DNA of 64,000 nucleotides, taken from positions 904,501 to 968,500 of the forward strand of contig JACSYO010001931.1 of the NCBI GenBank assembly GCA_016806645.1, written 5' to 3'. Position numbers and translations under genes: made by a program. The stretch's first letter is position 1, and the number at the start of each line of letters is the position of its first letter. This DNA comes from Ophiodon elongatus. Its lineage: Eukaryota > Chordata > Actinopteri > Perciformes > Hexagrammidae. Below, piece after piece: positions 25,346 to 43,956 of this stretch. Below the pieces are notes generated by a model. The model ran no database searches, was not told the origin of the DNA, and worked only from the letters and a program-made list of their open reading frames with translations.

Positions 25346-27830
25346 TCAAGATTTAGCAAACTGATTAGTAAAGCAGGCTTTTTTTCATAAAAGAAATGGC
25401 CTCGTTTTGACAACAGTACTGATTGTCACACTTCTTCACAACTTCCCTAGTCGGTCAGTGCCTTTCATCTTTTACTGAGTGCTTAAAAAACACATGTTCA
25501 ATTCACAATTCCTCAGCAAGTGTTGAGGCCATTATTGTTTGTCCACTGCAAGGTCATCGTAAAAGTCGACAAATGACATGTGAGAACCTTTACGTCTCTC
25601 CAGCTCGCAGCGTTGTGTAAATTCCAGAGGGAATGAAGGAACGGTCAGGATGTAGAAAATACTGAATAGTAACTGTCCTTGGTCCATCAGTGAATACAGT
25701 CAATATATTGTCAGATATGTGACCTGGTCAAGGACGCAGTATATGTTATGGTTTCTGTGCTCACTGCAACACATCACATCAACAGTTTCCTCAAACAAGA
25801 CATGGCTGACTTCGACCAGCACAGAATGATCACAATGGACCTCAGCAGCTGACAAACTATTATCACTTTAACAACAGGCAGAGAAAAGGCCGAGGATCTA
25901 TCCGTCCATATGGTTTATTGCTTTTTACAGAACAAGTACGGAGCAGCAAGATGGATTTCTTTTCTTTTCACTGTCTTCATTGATTGTGCTTGTCAAAGTG
26001 AACACTGTATTTCATTTTCAATTAACTTGTCTATTATAATATCGTTATATTTTTGTTATTTGAGATTGATTGTCTTATTATTTGATTCTCAAAAGAAGGT
26101 ATGCCATGTGGCTGATGTATCCATCTGGTTCCCACAACTGCAGTTTTACAACTGCACACGGTTTGGCTTGTTTAGATTGAACGTAGAAGAAACAGCGTAT
26201 TCAAGCATAGTTTCTTATTGGGGCAATAAACCGTCTAGACAGCACTCCCCTCTTTTTCACCTTCACCCAGTCCCTTAAAGGGCATTTGTTTATCTGAATA
26301 TATCGGCTTGTCTTTGTCTCACACTTATCAGCTGTGGCATTATATAACACATGCAGAGGCCTTTCAGACTGAAATAGAATGAAGAATGGTCAACATCATT
26401 TATATCAGCTCATTTAAATGATAGGTGTAGAGTTTAACTTTGCATTCTCAGCAAATGCATGAATTACTTTTCCATGTATTTGTTGTCTTTAAATAAATGC
26501 TCATCACAAGTTGAGAGTCATAACTGAGAACTTCATTAATAATCTTTGGCGTTGTGTTCACTGCTTTTTGTTTACACTGTTTACTCTCTGAAAGCCAGGA
26601 GGAGCTTGTCGCATACAGAATACTCTCCTCTCTCTCTTCTTCTGTGTCTCATGTATAATAATATTGTATCCAAAAATACATTTTCCCACACTCCAATGAT
26701 CTCAGCTGACCCCTCAGTTGCACACAGCTTGGTATGTGCTTAGTGGGTCACAATCCAAAAATAAATTCCTGCCTGCATAAGGTAATGTGCGAATAAAGTA
26801 AGGCGCTATATATGTCCTGTACATGCATACCTTATATATTCATGCTCTGAACATTTACAAATCTTAAAGTTGAGGTCTTTACCCTCACAGATTTTAGTGT
26901 TATCAGAAGGTCATTGAATAGTTGATAATCCATTCTGTTTTCCTACTATACACGTCAGACCACTTTAGTTGTTATAGAGGTCACATTAAATCTGAAAGAC
27001 ATGATCGCGTCACTCAAAGATTTTCAAATCGTGCGAATTATCTTCAGTGATGTGTCGAGAACTTCCTGGAATGTTTCTGGCACATCAACAATGATCAAAA
27101 GGGGAATGTTAATGTAAAGCAATATCTTCCTAATTTCATCAGCCCCAATACATTTGAAGATTGGGGTGTTATTTGTCATTTTGTCTGACATGATGCTCCA
27201 AAAATAAACTCTCATGATAATAGTATGTTTTAGGGCATTGGAGCTCAGCACGTTAACATGTAGGAAACACAGGACAAAGTATGTGACAACTTCAGCTTTA
27301 CTAATAAATAATGCATCACCGCAAGTGGAAAAAATGCAAAAACCACTTGTGTGATTGCTTCTTTTTGTTTGCAGTAGCCTGAATATTCACAGCATTTAAG
27401 TGATCTCTGTCTATAACACTGAAAGGATACATTTTTGGAGCAGTGACATAAGTTACTGGGGCTTGCTGGGCAACTTCCATTCACAGTAACAAACACAATG
27501 AACCAAAAAAGGATGTCTGTTACTTCATTTTCATGTCTTGTTTGGTTCTATATTTGATAATGTAAACATATGCCACAAAAACTTCTGTATATAGCCTTAA
27601 AAAAGCGGTGCAAAAAGAGTTGGTACGTGTGTGTAACCTCTATTACTGTACATTCCTGAGACAAAACTGCTCAAACTTTTTGACTGTATTTGGAAGAGTT
27701 TAGATGAATATTTATACCCATACTAATAATAAACAGCAATACCATAATATTTGTTGGAACAATATCCAAAGAAATCTATAAATGCCCCAAGAAATATTGT
27801 GAGAAGGAAGACTATATATACATATACTGT
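25346..27830. other. Intergenic, no gene recognised
   Basis: AT-rich DNA with short open frames only; none has recognisable domains. Confidence 0.55.
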
Positions 27831-27837
27831 ATATGTG

Positions 27838-27870
27838 GTTTTATATATATATATATTGTATATATACAAC

Positions 27871-27951
<81 letters not shown>
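27838..27951. repeat. (TA)n-rich microsatellite, partly self-complementary
   Basis: About 110 bp of almost pure AT dinucleotides interrupted by GTATATAC and CACATATA. Strongly cruciform-prone; about 0.9 kb before the sall4 start codon. Confidence 0.9.
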
Positions 27952-27952
<1 letters not shown>

Positions 27953-28074
27953 CTTGACCACCACATTTGTCAACAGGAACATCTTAAATACATAGTTTAC
28001 TTCCACTTTAAAAGCAGATCTACTTTTACAAAACCTATTTACATTTTTTTTCAATTTGATATCATGTCTCTTGA

Positions 28075-28180
28075 GTTTGGCACTGTGTTTATTGTTGCTT
28101 ATTGCACCAATCACCAACACAAATTCCGTATATGAGCAAACTAACTTGACAATAAAACTGTTTCTGACTCTTTATGATTG
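28075..28180 (+). repeat. Probable L2-like LINE 3' tail
   Basis: TTGCACCAATCACCAACACAA..CAAATTCCG..TTGACAATAAAACTGTTTCTGA resembles the 3' end of fish L2-type LINEs (..GGCAATAAA..TTCTGATTC). Only the tail is present; no reverse transcriptase. Confidence 0.45.
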
Positions 28181-28318
28181 CAGTGAACCTGTAGGAGAAT
28201 AAAGACAGACAATATGAAGTATAATGTAAGTGTTGGGCATGAATCACTGCAAAAAAAAAAAAATCGATATACATAAAAGATTAAAAATGTATGTATGAAA
28301 AAAACTCATAGGGATCTA

Positions 28319-28338
28319 ATTTAGTTAATTAACTAAAT
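28319..28338. promoter_or_regulatory. Perfect 20-bp palindrome upstream of sall4
   Basis: ATTTAGTTAATTAACTAAAT equals its own reverse complement. The centre is TTAATTAA, a double homeodomain core. It lies about 480 bp before the sall4 ATG. Binding is inferred. Confidence 0.5.
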
Positions 28339-28479
28339 ACCACAAAGTACGTGAAGTATGTAAAGTTTTTTTATTTATTTACGTTTTGCCACAGATTATT
28401 AACAGACTACCAGTTTAAGATGATGTTGCTTGGCTGATCTTTCGGTCGCTTGTGACTAAGCGTGACAATATTTCTTTTT

Positions 28480-28810
28480 TTTTTCAGGAACCAGGGAAGG
28501 AGCGATGAGTTGGGTGTTATTAAAACCCTGCCTCCATCCTGCCGTCCACCACTAGCATGGCTCCTCCCGCCCCCTCCTGCCACTGCGCTCCGCTCATCGA
28601 TGGGGGAGCGCATTTGAATAATGTGTGAGCACTTGGACTGGAGCCAATCAGCTGTCAGAGGACCGTGATAAATCGCAATGCATTATTGATAATAATAATT
28701 ACGTTGACATGCGCATTTCTACTTGAGGGGTTAATTTTCCAAGCCCGAAGAATTTGTTGAAGAAGGAGAGGAATATTGTCGGCAACTCTTTTGCTCCTGA
28801 TGGTTGCACC
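28480..28810 (+). promoter_or_regulatory. sall4: sall4 promoter and 5' UTR
   Basis: A GC-box-like run CCCGCCCCC near 28567 and a CCAAT box (CCAATCA, 28644-28650) lie within 250 bp of the start codon, in a locally GC-richer stretch with CpGs inside AT-rich surroundings. No ATG precedes the chosen one in the same frame. The exact transcription start is unknown. Confidence 0.55.
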
Positions 28811-34729
<5,919 letters not shown>

Positions 34730-36330
34730 GTTGTTTTTTTTTAGCCTTCAGTCAATTTACCACCTGAACTCAGTTTTTGAATGTCTCTTTTTGAATGAGG
34801 TACAATCAATATTCACAGAGAACCTTGTAGAATGTGCTTAGATGTGTGTTTGAATTTTTCCAGTAACTTCATCGCAGCTCTCTCCCCTCTTGATTCTAAG
34901 TGTTATTTTTAGTTGACCTTGATAGAACTACTGTAGTTGTATTTTTATTTTATATAAATATATATGCGGGTATTTTTTCTTTCTTTTTACTTTTTGTTTT
35001 GTTTTGCTGTCTATCCAGAAGTTTGAATGTATAACTTACTTGAAACTGCTTTAATTCAGACTGTCTCCTCGATACTTTTTTTGAAGGATTTTGACTTTAA
35101 TAGGAAGTTTCAGGGCATGGGTTTTTTTTTTCTTTTTCTTTTTTTTTTCTTTTTTTTTTTTTCTTTTTTTTTTTTAAGGACACCATGTCTCAGTGTTCAG
35201 AAATGATGGTGTAGTTAACGTATGTATCTAGAATGACTGACTACTTTGCCTCCTGTTGTGTGCCATAGGTTTTATGACATTGTACATTTTTGTAGTGGTA
35301 AATGTCACTAGCTGAAGGGGGTTTTGATCAGACTGACTTATTCCAGTGTGTTCTCCATCAAATCAAGGCGCAACGGCTCACTCGTCTGTTTCGGAGAATG
35401 TAGTTTACAAAATAGGCTTTCATCATTGTTGCATCAGTGCTCAGATACAGTAGGTAATGACTCTGACCTTTTTGCCAAGTGCCTAAATTGAATTGTACAA
35501 TGTTGCTGTTGTCTTTCACTGCGCCATAAGGTTGTTATGAAGGCTCTGTGTTGAACCGTATAACATTGTAGCAATGTATTTCATATATCAGTTTGCAAAA
35601 AAGTCAATTTCCCCCCCCCCCACAAATATATTCCACTTGTAAATCTGCAGATTCAAACTTAGTTGGCTGAGAGCTGAAGGCTATTATATGCTTACTGATC
35701 TCATGCCTGCACTTTATTTCAGGTTTGAGTACGTTTACATATTATAGTTACATGTCACTGCTTTTATTGTGATGGCTGAACAGGGAAATGGCAAATCAGC
35801 AATTTTGTTTACTTTCCCTTCCTGTCAGAGTTTGTGTGACTCAACCAATCGTCAGATCTTTTCTTTCTAGGTTATCGTATCAACTGTAGCATCATTCATT
35901 TATTTATAATTCACAAAATGCTTGAGTTTAGGGGGTATGTTCTACCTCGTTTAGATTTTAGTTGTCCTCCTTGCCCCCTACACTCAACGCAACGCTCTGT
36001 ACATTTTCCGATACATTCTTGAGTACACGATAAGATTTTCATTCTCAACCTGCTGAGTTGAACAGTAATGAATGTATCACTGGACACTTTACTCAACTCA
36101 GAATGGTCAGAGAACTTTGTAGGCCCCTGCTGTACATTCCTTATCGATATGCATTTGCCAAGTTGTGCCTTTCTTTAGCAAACCATGTCAAAACTGCTTT
36201 AAAGTTGGTCTCTACAATTCAAGTGATGTTGAGCCAATTTGGTCTGTTTACAATGTAAATGTTCTTTTTGTTCTTCAAATGTTTCCTACACCTAAATATT
36301 TTCTGATTTTGAAAAATAAAATCAGGGTGA
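34730..36330 (+). other. sall4: sall4 3' UTR
   Basis: AT-rich sequence after the stop TAG (34727-34729), with a T/C homopolymer tract (about 35120-35176). The best polyadenylation signal is AATAAA at 36315-36320, followed by TTTTTCAATATTTTTCCTGTC. That would give a 3' UTR of about 1.6 kb. ATTTA elements are present at 35898-35906. The end is inferred. Confidence 0.55.
35120..35176. repeat. Poly-T/TTTC tract in sall4 3' UTR
   Basis: Nearly pure T with single C interruptions over about 57 bp. Confidence 0.9.
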
Positions 36331-38440
36331 CTTTTTCAATATTTTTCCTGTCATTACTTTGCCACCGAAGTTACTGTTTCCGAACTGATTTGAGCTGAGA
36401 ACCAAGGATGAAATGTGTCTCTAACTGCGTAAAAACCTATTTGTCAGGGCGAGTTTTCATATACATTTCAACCCTAATTTACATCAAATCACCTTCAGAG
36501 GACATATTATTTGCTATTCTCCCAACTGACCAGTAGCCTTTAATCCCTGCCGTTTTGCATCCTCCATCAACGACTATTTGCATCCACAACTGAAGCATGC
36601 TGTCCAATCCTGTCCACATTCCATTTCAGGTAAATTATACAGTGGTGTTTTACAGTTTTGACATGATAGAATAATGCTTAAATGTCATTACGGCACACTC
36701 ACATTAGCAGTGGGTGTACCGTGAGTTATCAGAAACCCCTGAACTCCAATATGTCCGCGCGACTATAAATACAACCATAGTCATGTTGTTCAGTTTTTGA
36801 TGTATCAGACTTGGATTTGTTTCTTTTCTTGGACAACACACGTGTCCATTCACAAAATAAACAGAAGACCTGGACACACAAAGACTAAAATGAGTTAAAC
36901 TACAAGGTTTTATATATAAAATGTAAGCATGGCACAGGATGGAAACACTGAAATGTTAATCCAACTGTTTTCATTGTGGTGGCTGTCCCTGATCATGATA
37001 ACAAAGACACTTCCCCCTCTACATGACACACTGAAGACAAAGTTGTGGCATGTATTATACAATAGCATGCAATCGCTCATCTCTCCTCTTTCCATTTCCT
37101 TTAATACATTTTTACACCTGTTTTTAGAAGCTTGTGTAAATCTGTCAAGATGTTCCTTTGGCCCTGACAATGATTTAGATATATGTATGATTTAAGTCAT
37201 ACCTGTAGATTCTTAATATAATATAATGATAATAAACACATACAAAGAACAAACGATTACAATAGAATGCGTTCCAACACAACACCATAAACTACAGACT
37301 AACACAAATCACAACGGCTGTATCGGATTGTAATCCACATGTCTCTGTTTTTCGGCCTGGGAAAAAGTACCCAGATCCTTGACCTGCGTAGAAGTAGAAA
37401 TAGGTTACCTAATGTATAAATACTCTGCTACAAATAAAAATCGCCCATTAAAACCTACTAGTGTAAAAGTACCTAGGTTTTACCAGCAATATTTACTTTC
37501 TGTATTAGAGGTACAGAGATTGTTATTCAGAACGTTACATTTTATTAGTGGATTATAAATATTGATGCGATCAAATTACATTTATTGTTAAAATTATCAT
37601 AGTATGTATGTTTGAGTGTATTAATGTGAAAACTATTCACTGCTCTTATTTAATATATTTTATTTTCTTAAGTGTGTGTGGTTTTAGGAGTTGCATTGAG
37701 GCAAATTCCTAACAAATGTGTTGACTTAGCAATAAAGTATTGTATAGAAATATGAGCAACATTTCAATGTCACTGGTTGAAGTGCAGCGCTATGAATTAA
37801 TGCATAAATATATTGACTACTGCAGAATACAAGATCCCGCACAGACATGGTCACCCCTCTCAGGTATTCTTACTTATTTACCTTTTCTCAGGATTGCCTC
37901 AACATGCACAGATTTGCTTTTCACTAACTTCATCTCTCATTTACATGTTCATTTTTTTTGCAGAAAAAGTTGTAATCGTGTCATTTTTATTTGTAGATAT
38001 CTTTGTACAAGTCCAACCTGAGCAGATCTAATCAGACACAAATGCTGACGACATCATGTCTTTAATTTATGCAAATGATTAACAATCCACATGCTGTTGA
38101 TTATATATGTCTTTGTAATGTGGAATCAAAGTGACTTGTCACTGTAGTTAAATAAATGTAGTGCAATATACAAATGGGTGTGGAAGTATAAAGTGGCAGA
38201 AAATGTTGGCTAAATGTAATGTTAATACTCAATTACCTACAAAACTAGTACTTAAGTACATGCAGCCTACACTTAGTTGCTAACCACTGCTCAATGGTAT
38301 CCCCAAAACAGCAATATATAGAGGCACGTTGATAGGTATTCATACCACGAGGAATAATGCCAAGTAAGCTACACTATAATTTGAGGGCAGCCTAATCTTA
38401 TGAATAAACGCAGGCCTCAAAATACCAAATTATTACACTA
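36331..38440. other. Intergenic between sall4 and atp9a
   Basis: No gene. Half of it is explained by a reverse-orientation copy of the GTACTT-rich repeat (37365-37740 and 38118-38292). Confidence 0.6.
37365..38292 (-). repeat. GTACTT-rich fish repeat, reverse orientation, interrupted
   Basis: 37365-37740 (AAAAGTACCCAGATCCTTGAC..AAATACTCTGCTACAAATAAAA..) and 38118-38292 (AATAAATGTAGTGC..GGAAGTATAAAGTGGCAGAAAATG..CAAAACTAGTACTTAAGTAC) match opposite ends, in reverse, of the element at 4270-4960. The middle (37741-38117) is foreign or unalignable by eye. Confidence 0.5.
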
Positions 38441-38596
38441 TCAAACGGGCCAGTGACTCCTGCTGAGATAAGCGCGCTGGGTCCCGGCAGCCAGCTGAGC
38501 CGTCCCGTGTGAGTGACAGCTGAGAAGCCTCCGCCCAGAACCGCGACAGCCAGGCGTGCTGCCGACAGCCTCCACCCGCGACCAGGAGCCGCAGGA
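38440..38596 (+). promoter_or_regulatory. atp9a: atp9a promoter and 5' UTR (CpG-rich)
   Basis: The sequence changes abruptly from AT-rich to CpG-rich here (GCGCGCTGGG, CCGCGACAG, CACCCGCGACC), with a CCGCCC box near 38530. The CpG-rich character continues into intron 1 to about 39050. This fits a housekeeping-type promoter; the exact start is not visible. Confidence 0.6.
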
Positions 38597-41097
38597 ATGA
38601 CCGACAATATCCCCCTGCAACCCGTGAGGCGGCCGAAAAGACAAGACAGTAAACACAGAAATGGGTAAGGGCGTTACACAGCACAGGGACAGTAACCGGA
38701 AGCCTTTTGTTGACGAATTCTGTGTTCGTCAAATTGTTTACAAGAGCGCGGCGACATTGTTTCTATAACTAGCTTAGCGGTGGCAGGTTTTAGGGTGTGG
38801 GGGGAGGAATATCTGCCTGGGACAAAAAGAAACAGCGGCTCACAGACACAAACATGTTGCTTTATAAATAGTGTGGCAATGCACGGCCGCTTTATAACAG
38901 CTAACGTTAGCGTTAGCTCCAGGAGACATCCTTGTTCCGGGGGTGCAGCCAGAGCAAGTGCATTTGACGCCCATGTCAATATTTCCTCGGCAGACCGGCG
39001 TTTGTCTTGTCAAAGAGAGAGAAATTACGCGGAAACGTCGGCTCAGCCATGGGATGTAAAGTGTGCGATATTAACATGCTGACCCAATTCTGCTTTTTGT
39101 AGTGTTATTTTTTTTTTTGACCAGCACATGAAGGGGCAGGCCTCATGGATGATGGTGATGGAGACAGACGCACGGGGCAGAGCTAAGTGCTTGAAATGCA
39201 GCCAATAGTCTGGTCGGGCTATCGCGATGACGTCACCTCCTGTAATGATCACAGAATTTAAAGACAAAAGATTTTCAAAGAATGTGCGTTCATAATGCAG
39301 AAACGTTGGCCTGCAGCTAGCAGCTCTGTGTGCATTATTTTCTGTAGTTTGCAGTATAATTTATAGTCGAGCCCGATGCAGCCAATGCACCTGCTCGTCC
39401 TGACATGGTAATGCACTCAATTGTCAGTCTAGGTACAAATAGTGCTGTCTAATACAATAAATCCTACCCTCATGAAGGTTAATGTTCAGTTCACACCAAT
39501 GCGCCAAATAAAATAAAGGCATCTCTTTTGTAATGCCGCAAAAAGTGCATCCTCAAAATTTAACCTAAAGCTGAATCAACACCTTTTTTAAACAGTTTCA
39601 ACAAAAACAAAACATTGTAACCTTCATGAAGGTAGGATTTATTGCTGTTGTATTGAATGCATTCGTTTTAGCCTGATCTAGGTGTACCTAATAAACTGGC
39701 ATCTGAGTGTACCGAAGACTCTCATAGAGTGTCCGATATATCAATAAATAGACGTACACTGGTCTTTCAGCTGAAAAGATGATTTGCGATATTAGAGGGA
39801 AGGGTCGTTTTTACATCATTATTGTTATTTTCATTGAATAAATATATAAAACATTTTAAAGTTTGATTTTGAAGTCTGTAGAACATGATGTGAAGTCCAA
39901 CAACTTTGCACCACAACCATATTTCATTAAAATGGTATTTCGACACACATTTCCCTTAACAAATGTTGTGCATCCTGCGATTTAAAAATTGCAGTAGGTC
40001 ATATTGTGATTATGCTAAATCTTTGATAATTGTGCTGCCCTGCGTGGGATGCACTTTAGGTTCGCTGTCTCTGTGATAGACTTCTGAGGTCCAAAAAGAG
40101 CAAGATGATTATTTTACTCAATGACTTTATTATTCTTGTCAGTGTTATTCTCCAACATATACAATAAGTGTATCTTACAGCAACAAGAATATCTCTTCAT
40201 ATTTGGGCCTGATATAATATGTTTGGCGTCTCCCTGGATAAGAGCCATACAGGAACCCCAGCTCTAGCATATTAAGGGGGTCCCATCCACCACAGGGTTA
40301 TAACACAGTAGGCTAGCTAAAAATTAACTGCAGTAGAAAAGTTGTCAGGCCTGGAAGACAACTTTTAAGATGTTGTTATTGTTTAAAAAAAAAAAGTAAT
40401 CTGTCATAAAACTACTGGTTTACCAATGCCCCTTCTCTGAAAGTAACCATTTTGTGTGCATCAAATAGATGCTTGATATTTGTCACTCCTATATTTTTTA
40501 ATAGGACGTTTTTTTACTTGGAAAGTAGTTCAGTTATTAATCACGAGGTCACTGGGCTCCTAGTTTATTGATATGGAATGCTTTGTTTGACTAGAGCAAT
40601 GGGAGTGGCCACCCTTTTCCAAATTAAGTTAATATTTATCTTGGAAAGTATAATCTCCCCAGACTCCATGATCATGGACCTTAAACTCAGCCTAGTTGGT
40701 TCTGTGGGTTTGTAGCTGCAATAAGCAACACATTATCAAAGAGCTGTGAGAGGAAATCCATTAAAAATGGAGCTGTTACCTCGACAGCTTCACACAATAA
40801 AACACAGGGTTATGAGTCAAACTACAGAATCTCCATGAATCTTAATTATTTGGTTTCTTTTTTTCACGTCTGTTTCTCAGCATGTTTGCTATTGAACCTA
40901 ATGGTGAGCTTGAATGTGCGATATCTTAACCTTCGCCATCTCTTCCTCTCAGGTGCTGCCCGTGGTCGAGATGCTGTGGCATGGGTGACTTCCGACCCCG
41001 CACCGTGTGGCTCGGCCACCCAGAAAAGAGGGAGCAGAGATACCCAAGGAATGTCATTAACAACCAGAAGTACAACTTTTTCACCTTCCTGCCTGCG
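38597..41097 (+). CDS. atp9a: atp9a coding exons 1-2 (cytosolic N-terminus)
   Basis: Exon 1 is 38597-38664 (phase 2 junction) and exon 2 is 40953-41097, with donor GCG|GTTAGT. They encode the N-terminal tail, a Cys-rich stretch ([10 protein letters not shown]) and [20 protein letters not shown], which leads into M1. Intron 1 (38665-40952) is CpG-rich at its start, has a CRE at 39228-39235 and a repeat at 39430-39715. Confidence 0.95.
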
Positions 41098-43917
41098 GTT
41101 AGTGTCAGTCAAAGGTCACCCCTCCACCCCACCCCCCCTCCCTTTAACCCCCAAAACCACCATTCCACCTCTTTCAGTCTGGCTCTGATTCACTGTCACT
41201 TATCAGACACATTTTCCCATTAAGACGATCATAATCTGAGGAATCTAGTCATCTTGTATCACCCACTTTACTTGCAACAGTGGGTGGTCATTGTTGTGTT
41301 TGACTCATTTGAGATGGCCGTGGATCAGAGGATCGCCATAGAGCTGATCTGACGGTTATTTTCCAGATTAATTGATGACTAATGTCGTCTTTAAATTGTC
41401 GTAGTGTCGATAAATCACTTGTGTTGTCTGACCAACAGTTAAAAACCCAAAGATAACAGAGAAAAAAATCTTATCAATTACCAAAATACCAATCGACTAC
41501 ATATATGACGATATGACATATGCCAGAGAGCATAGTTTGTCATAGGAATGTACCAGTCTGATATGTTGTTGAGGCTTCACTTCATATGCTGACAGTATAA
41601 GGAAGTCATTAGTAATTCATAAATGGTGGAATGACTCATGTTAAAATGAAGATCTTTAGGTGGTGGCAAGATAAGGATGACATGTCACATTTAGACCAAC
41701 GACATGGTCTCATTCATATTCTTAGAAGAATATGGAAAGGGGCAGATGTGACGCTGGTTGGCGATTCCAGCAGTTACTAAGCTTTGTGTTCCCCAGCCTG
41801 ATTTACATATGCATTTGTTTTTCAAACATTAGTTGTCTTAAGATCTTCTGACTTTTTTTTTGTGTATGAAGTCAGACATTGAAAGTAGCTCAAATTTGTT
41901 TGGAGAGCCAAAGACAAGAGCAGAGCCTTTTTGCATTGCAAATTGTGATGCTTTTTATTTACTTTGGTTCATGTCAAGAAGTTCTTCTCACTAGAACATA
42001 TTGTTGTCAGTACGATTCTATTCGTACATGGTTTCATGTTCTCTACTTTCCACTTGGCAACAGTTTTGGAAGTGATGTACAGTAGCAAGACACATTTCCC
42101 CTGCTAGTAATCTTGCACACTGGTGGTAATGAAATAGGGCAAAGTTGGAGCACGATTTATTTTAAGAATGACGCGAGCGGAGGAAAGCTGCTAAATGTCT
42201 TTGGATATTGTTTCATATCTTTTAGGTTGTTTATAAGGCCAACAAGGACAATGATTGTGGACAATATTGGAATTCTGTTGTCGATTTTAGTGTTGATATT
42301 AAGAAAGTTGTTTGATTAGGGCTGCAACTAAAGATTATTTTCATTGTTGGTTAATTTGCATAATATTTTCTTCATAAATCAATGAATTGTTTGGTCTATG
42401 GAATATGCAGTTTTCAATTTACCAAAGCCCAAAGTCCTATACTTCAAAATGGGGCTATAATCCTCACTTTTCTTTCATAGAAGACTTAAAACCAGAAAAT
42501 ATTTACATTTCAGAAGCAACGACATGTGAATTTTGGGGTATATTTGCTTCAAAATTATTTAAATGAATGGTTTATCACACACACACTCACACACACACAC
42601 ACACACACTTTATGTTTGCTGGGATACTTGTTCTGTCAACATAATTAGATTCCCTAAGAAGGTAGTTTTAATGAAAGGAAACTGTGGTTAAAATTGTCCC
42701 CCAACAAATGTTTTGTGTATTACCTGAAGTCATTTTTCTTTTCCTTTAAAAAAAAATAATTCTGTTTATATATGTTGAGATGACTTTTCTTCTACAGGCC
42801 ACTAAAACATTACTATAATAAGGCAAATGGAGACAAATGGTGTCTAATACATTTTCTATCAAAATCAGTCATGGCCTCTCAGTACTTGTCGGATACACTT
42901 ACATGCACAATAACTTTCCACACAGCAAATATTTCACTCTGTGCTCTTTTGTTTTATCTTCTCAGGTGCTGTTCAATCAGTTCAAGTACTTCTTCAACTT
43001 ATACTTTTTGCTTTTGGCCTGCTCTCAATTTATCAAGGAGCTACGCTTAGGTGCACTCTACACCTACTGGGTCCCTCTGGTATGTGGCATTTCACTAACT
43101 GTTAATTGTTTAGGTCAATCATCTCCTTTTTGCAGACTCAGTGCATCTCAGAAATGTTCTGGTATTTCCCACAAACACAGTTGCCACAGCACTCACTTAT
43201 ATCTAGTTGGTTTGTTGTTCTCTACTTTGAAGAAATACATTTTTTGATTTTGACATTTCACTCTCCAGGGTCTCGTTATGGCTATTACCATCATGAGAGA
43301 GGCAGTTGAAGAAATAAGATGCTACATTCGAGACAAAGAGATGAACTCTCAGATTTACAGCAAGCTTTCAACAAGAGGTAAGGATCGGTGGCTTTGACAA
43401 ACAACATTGGTTATGTTTTGGTTGTGTTGATATCTGAACCACGGTGCTTATTCCTTAGCATCAGCGTCCATTAACTGTAGGAGGTTGGTCCTATTAAAAC
43501 TTATTGGGGCTAGGGGAAATGGTGGGTAATTCAAAGCAGAGATGTAAAAGTGTACATAAGAGGCCTTGGTATAAAGTGCTACCAGCAATAAAAAGCAGGA
43601 GACCTCTTGTGGTTTCCATCACTTTTCCCCTTTGATGTGGCAGCTTGTTTTACCCATAAACACAATGACTGGTTGCCTCCATGATAGCGGCCCCCGTGCA
43701 TATCTTGTGGTTTATGGAAACGTTATGGTGTCAGAAATGGATGTGTTGTTTTCTAACAAAGGAAGAAAAGTGATTTTTTTTTTGTTTATTCATCTATCAT
43801 TTTATCCATAAAATGTCCAAAACAACAAGTAGAAATTGGTCGTTTTAATTTCCTACTGCTCATCGGGATTTGAGCAATATTCAGGTTACTGTCATACGAG
43901 GGGTACACAATTACGAC

Positions 43918-43956
<39 letters not shown>

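Larger units (their letters stand above)
41098..42965 (+). other. atp9a: atp9a intron 2, repeat-bearing
   Basis: Contains a C/A-rich run at 41118-41165, a weak copy of the AGGGCTGCAAC repeat family (about 41345-41470), a clear copy at 42318-42575 and a (CA)n tract at 42578-42608. The rest is unremarkable. Confidence 0.6.

Noticed and set aside
36910..37195. Overlapping 86- and 88-codon open frames on opposite strands
   Set aside because: Intergenic sequence; mutual overlap and lack of any family features suggest chance.
38900..38911. 12-bp palindrome GCTAACGTTAGC in atp9a intron 1
   Set aside because: This word and its variants are very frequent in fish genomes, so it carries little information alone.
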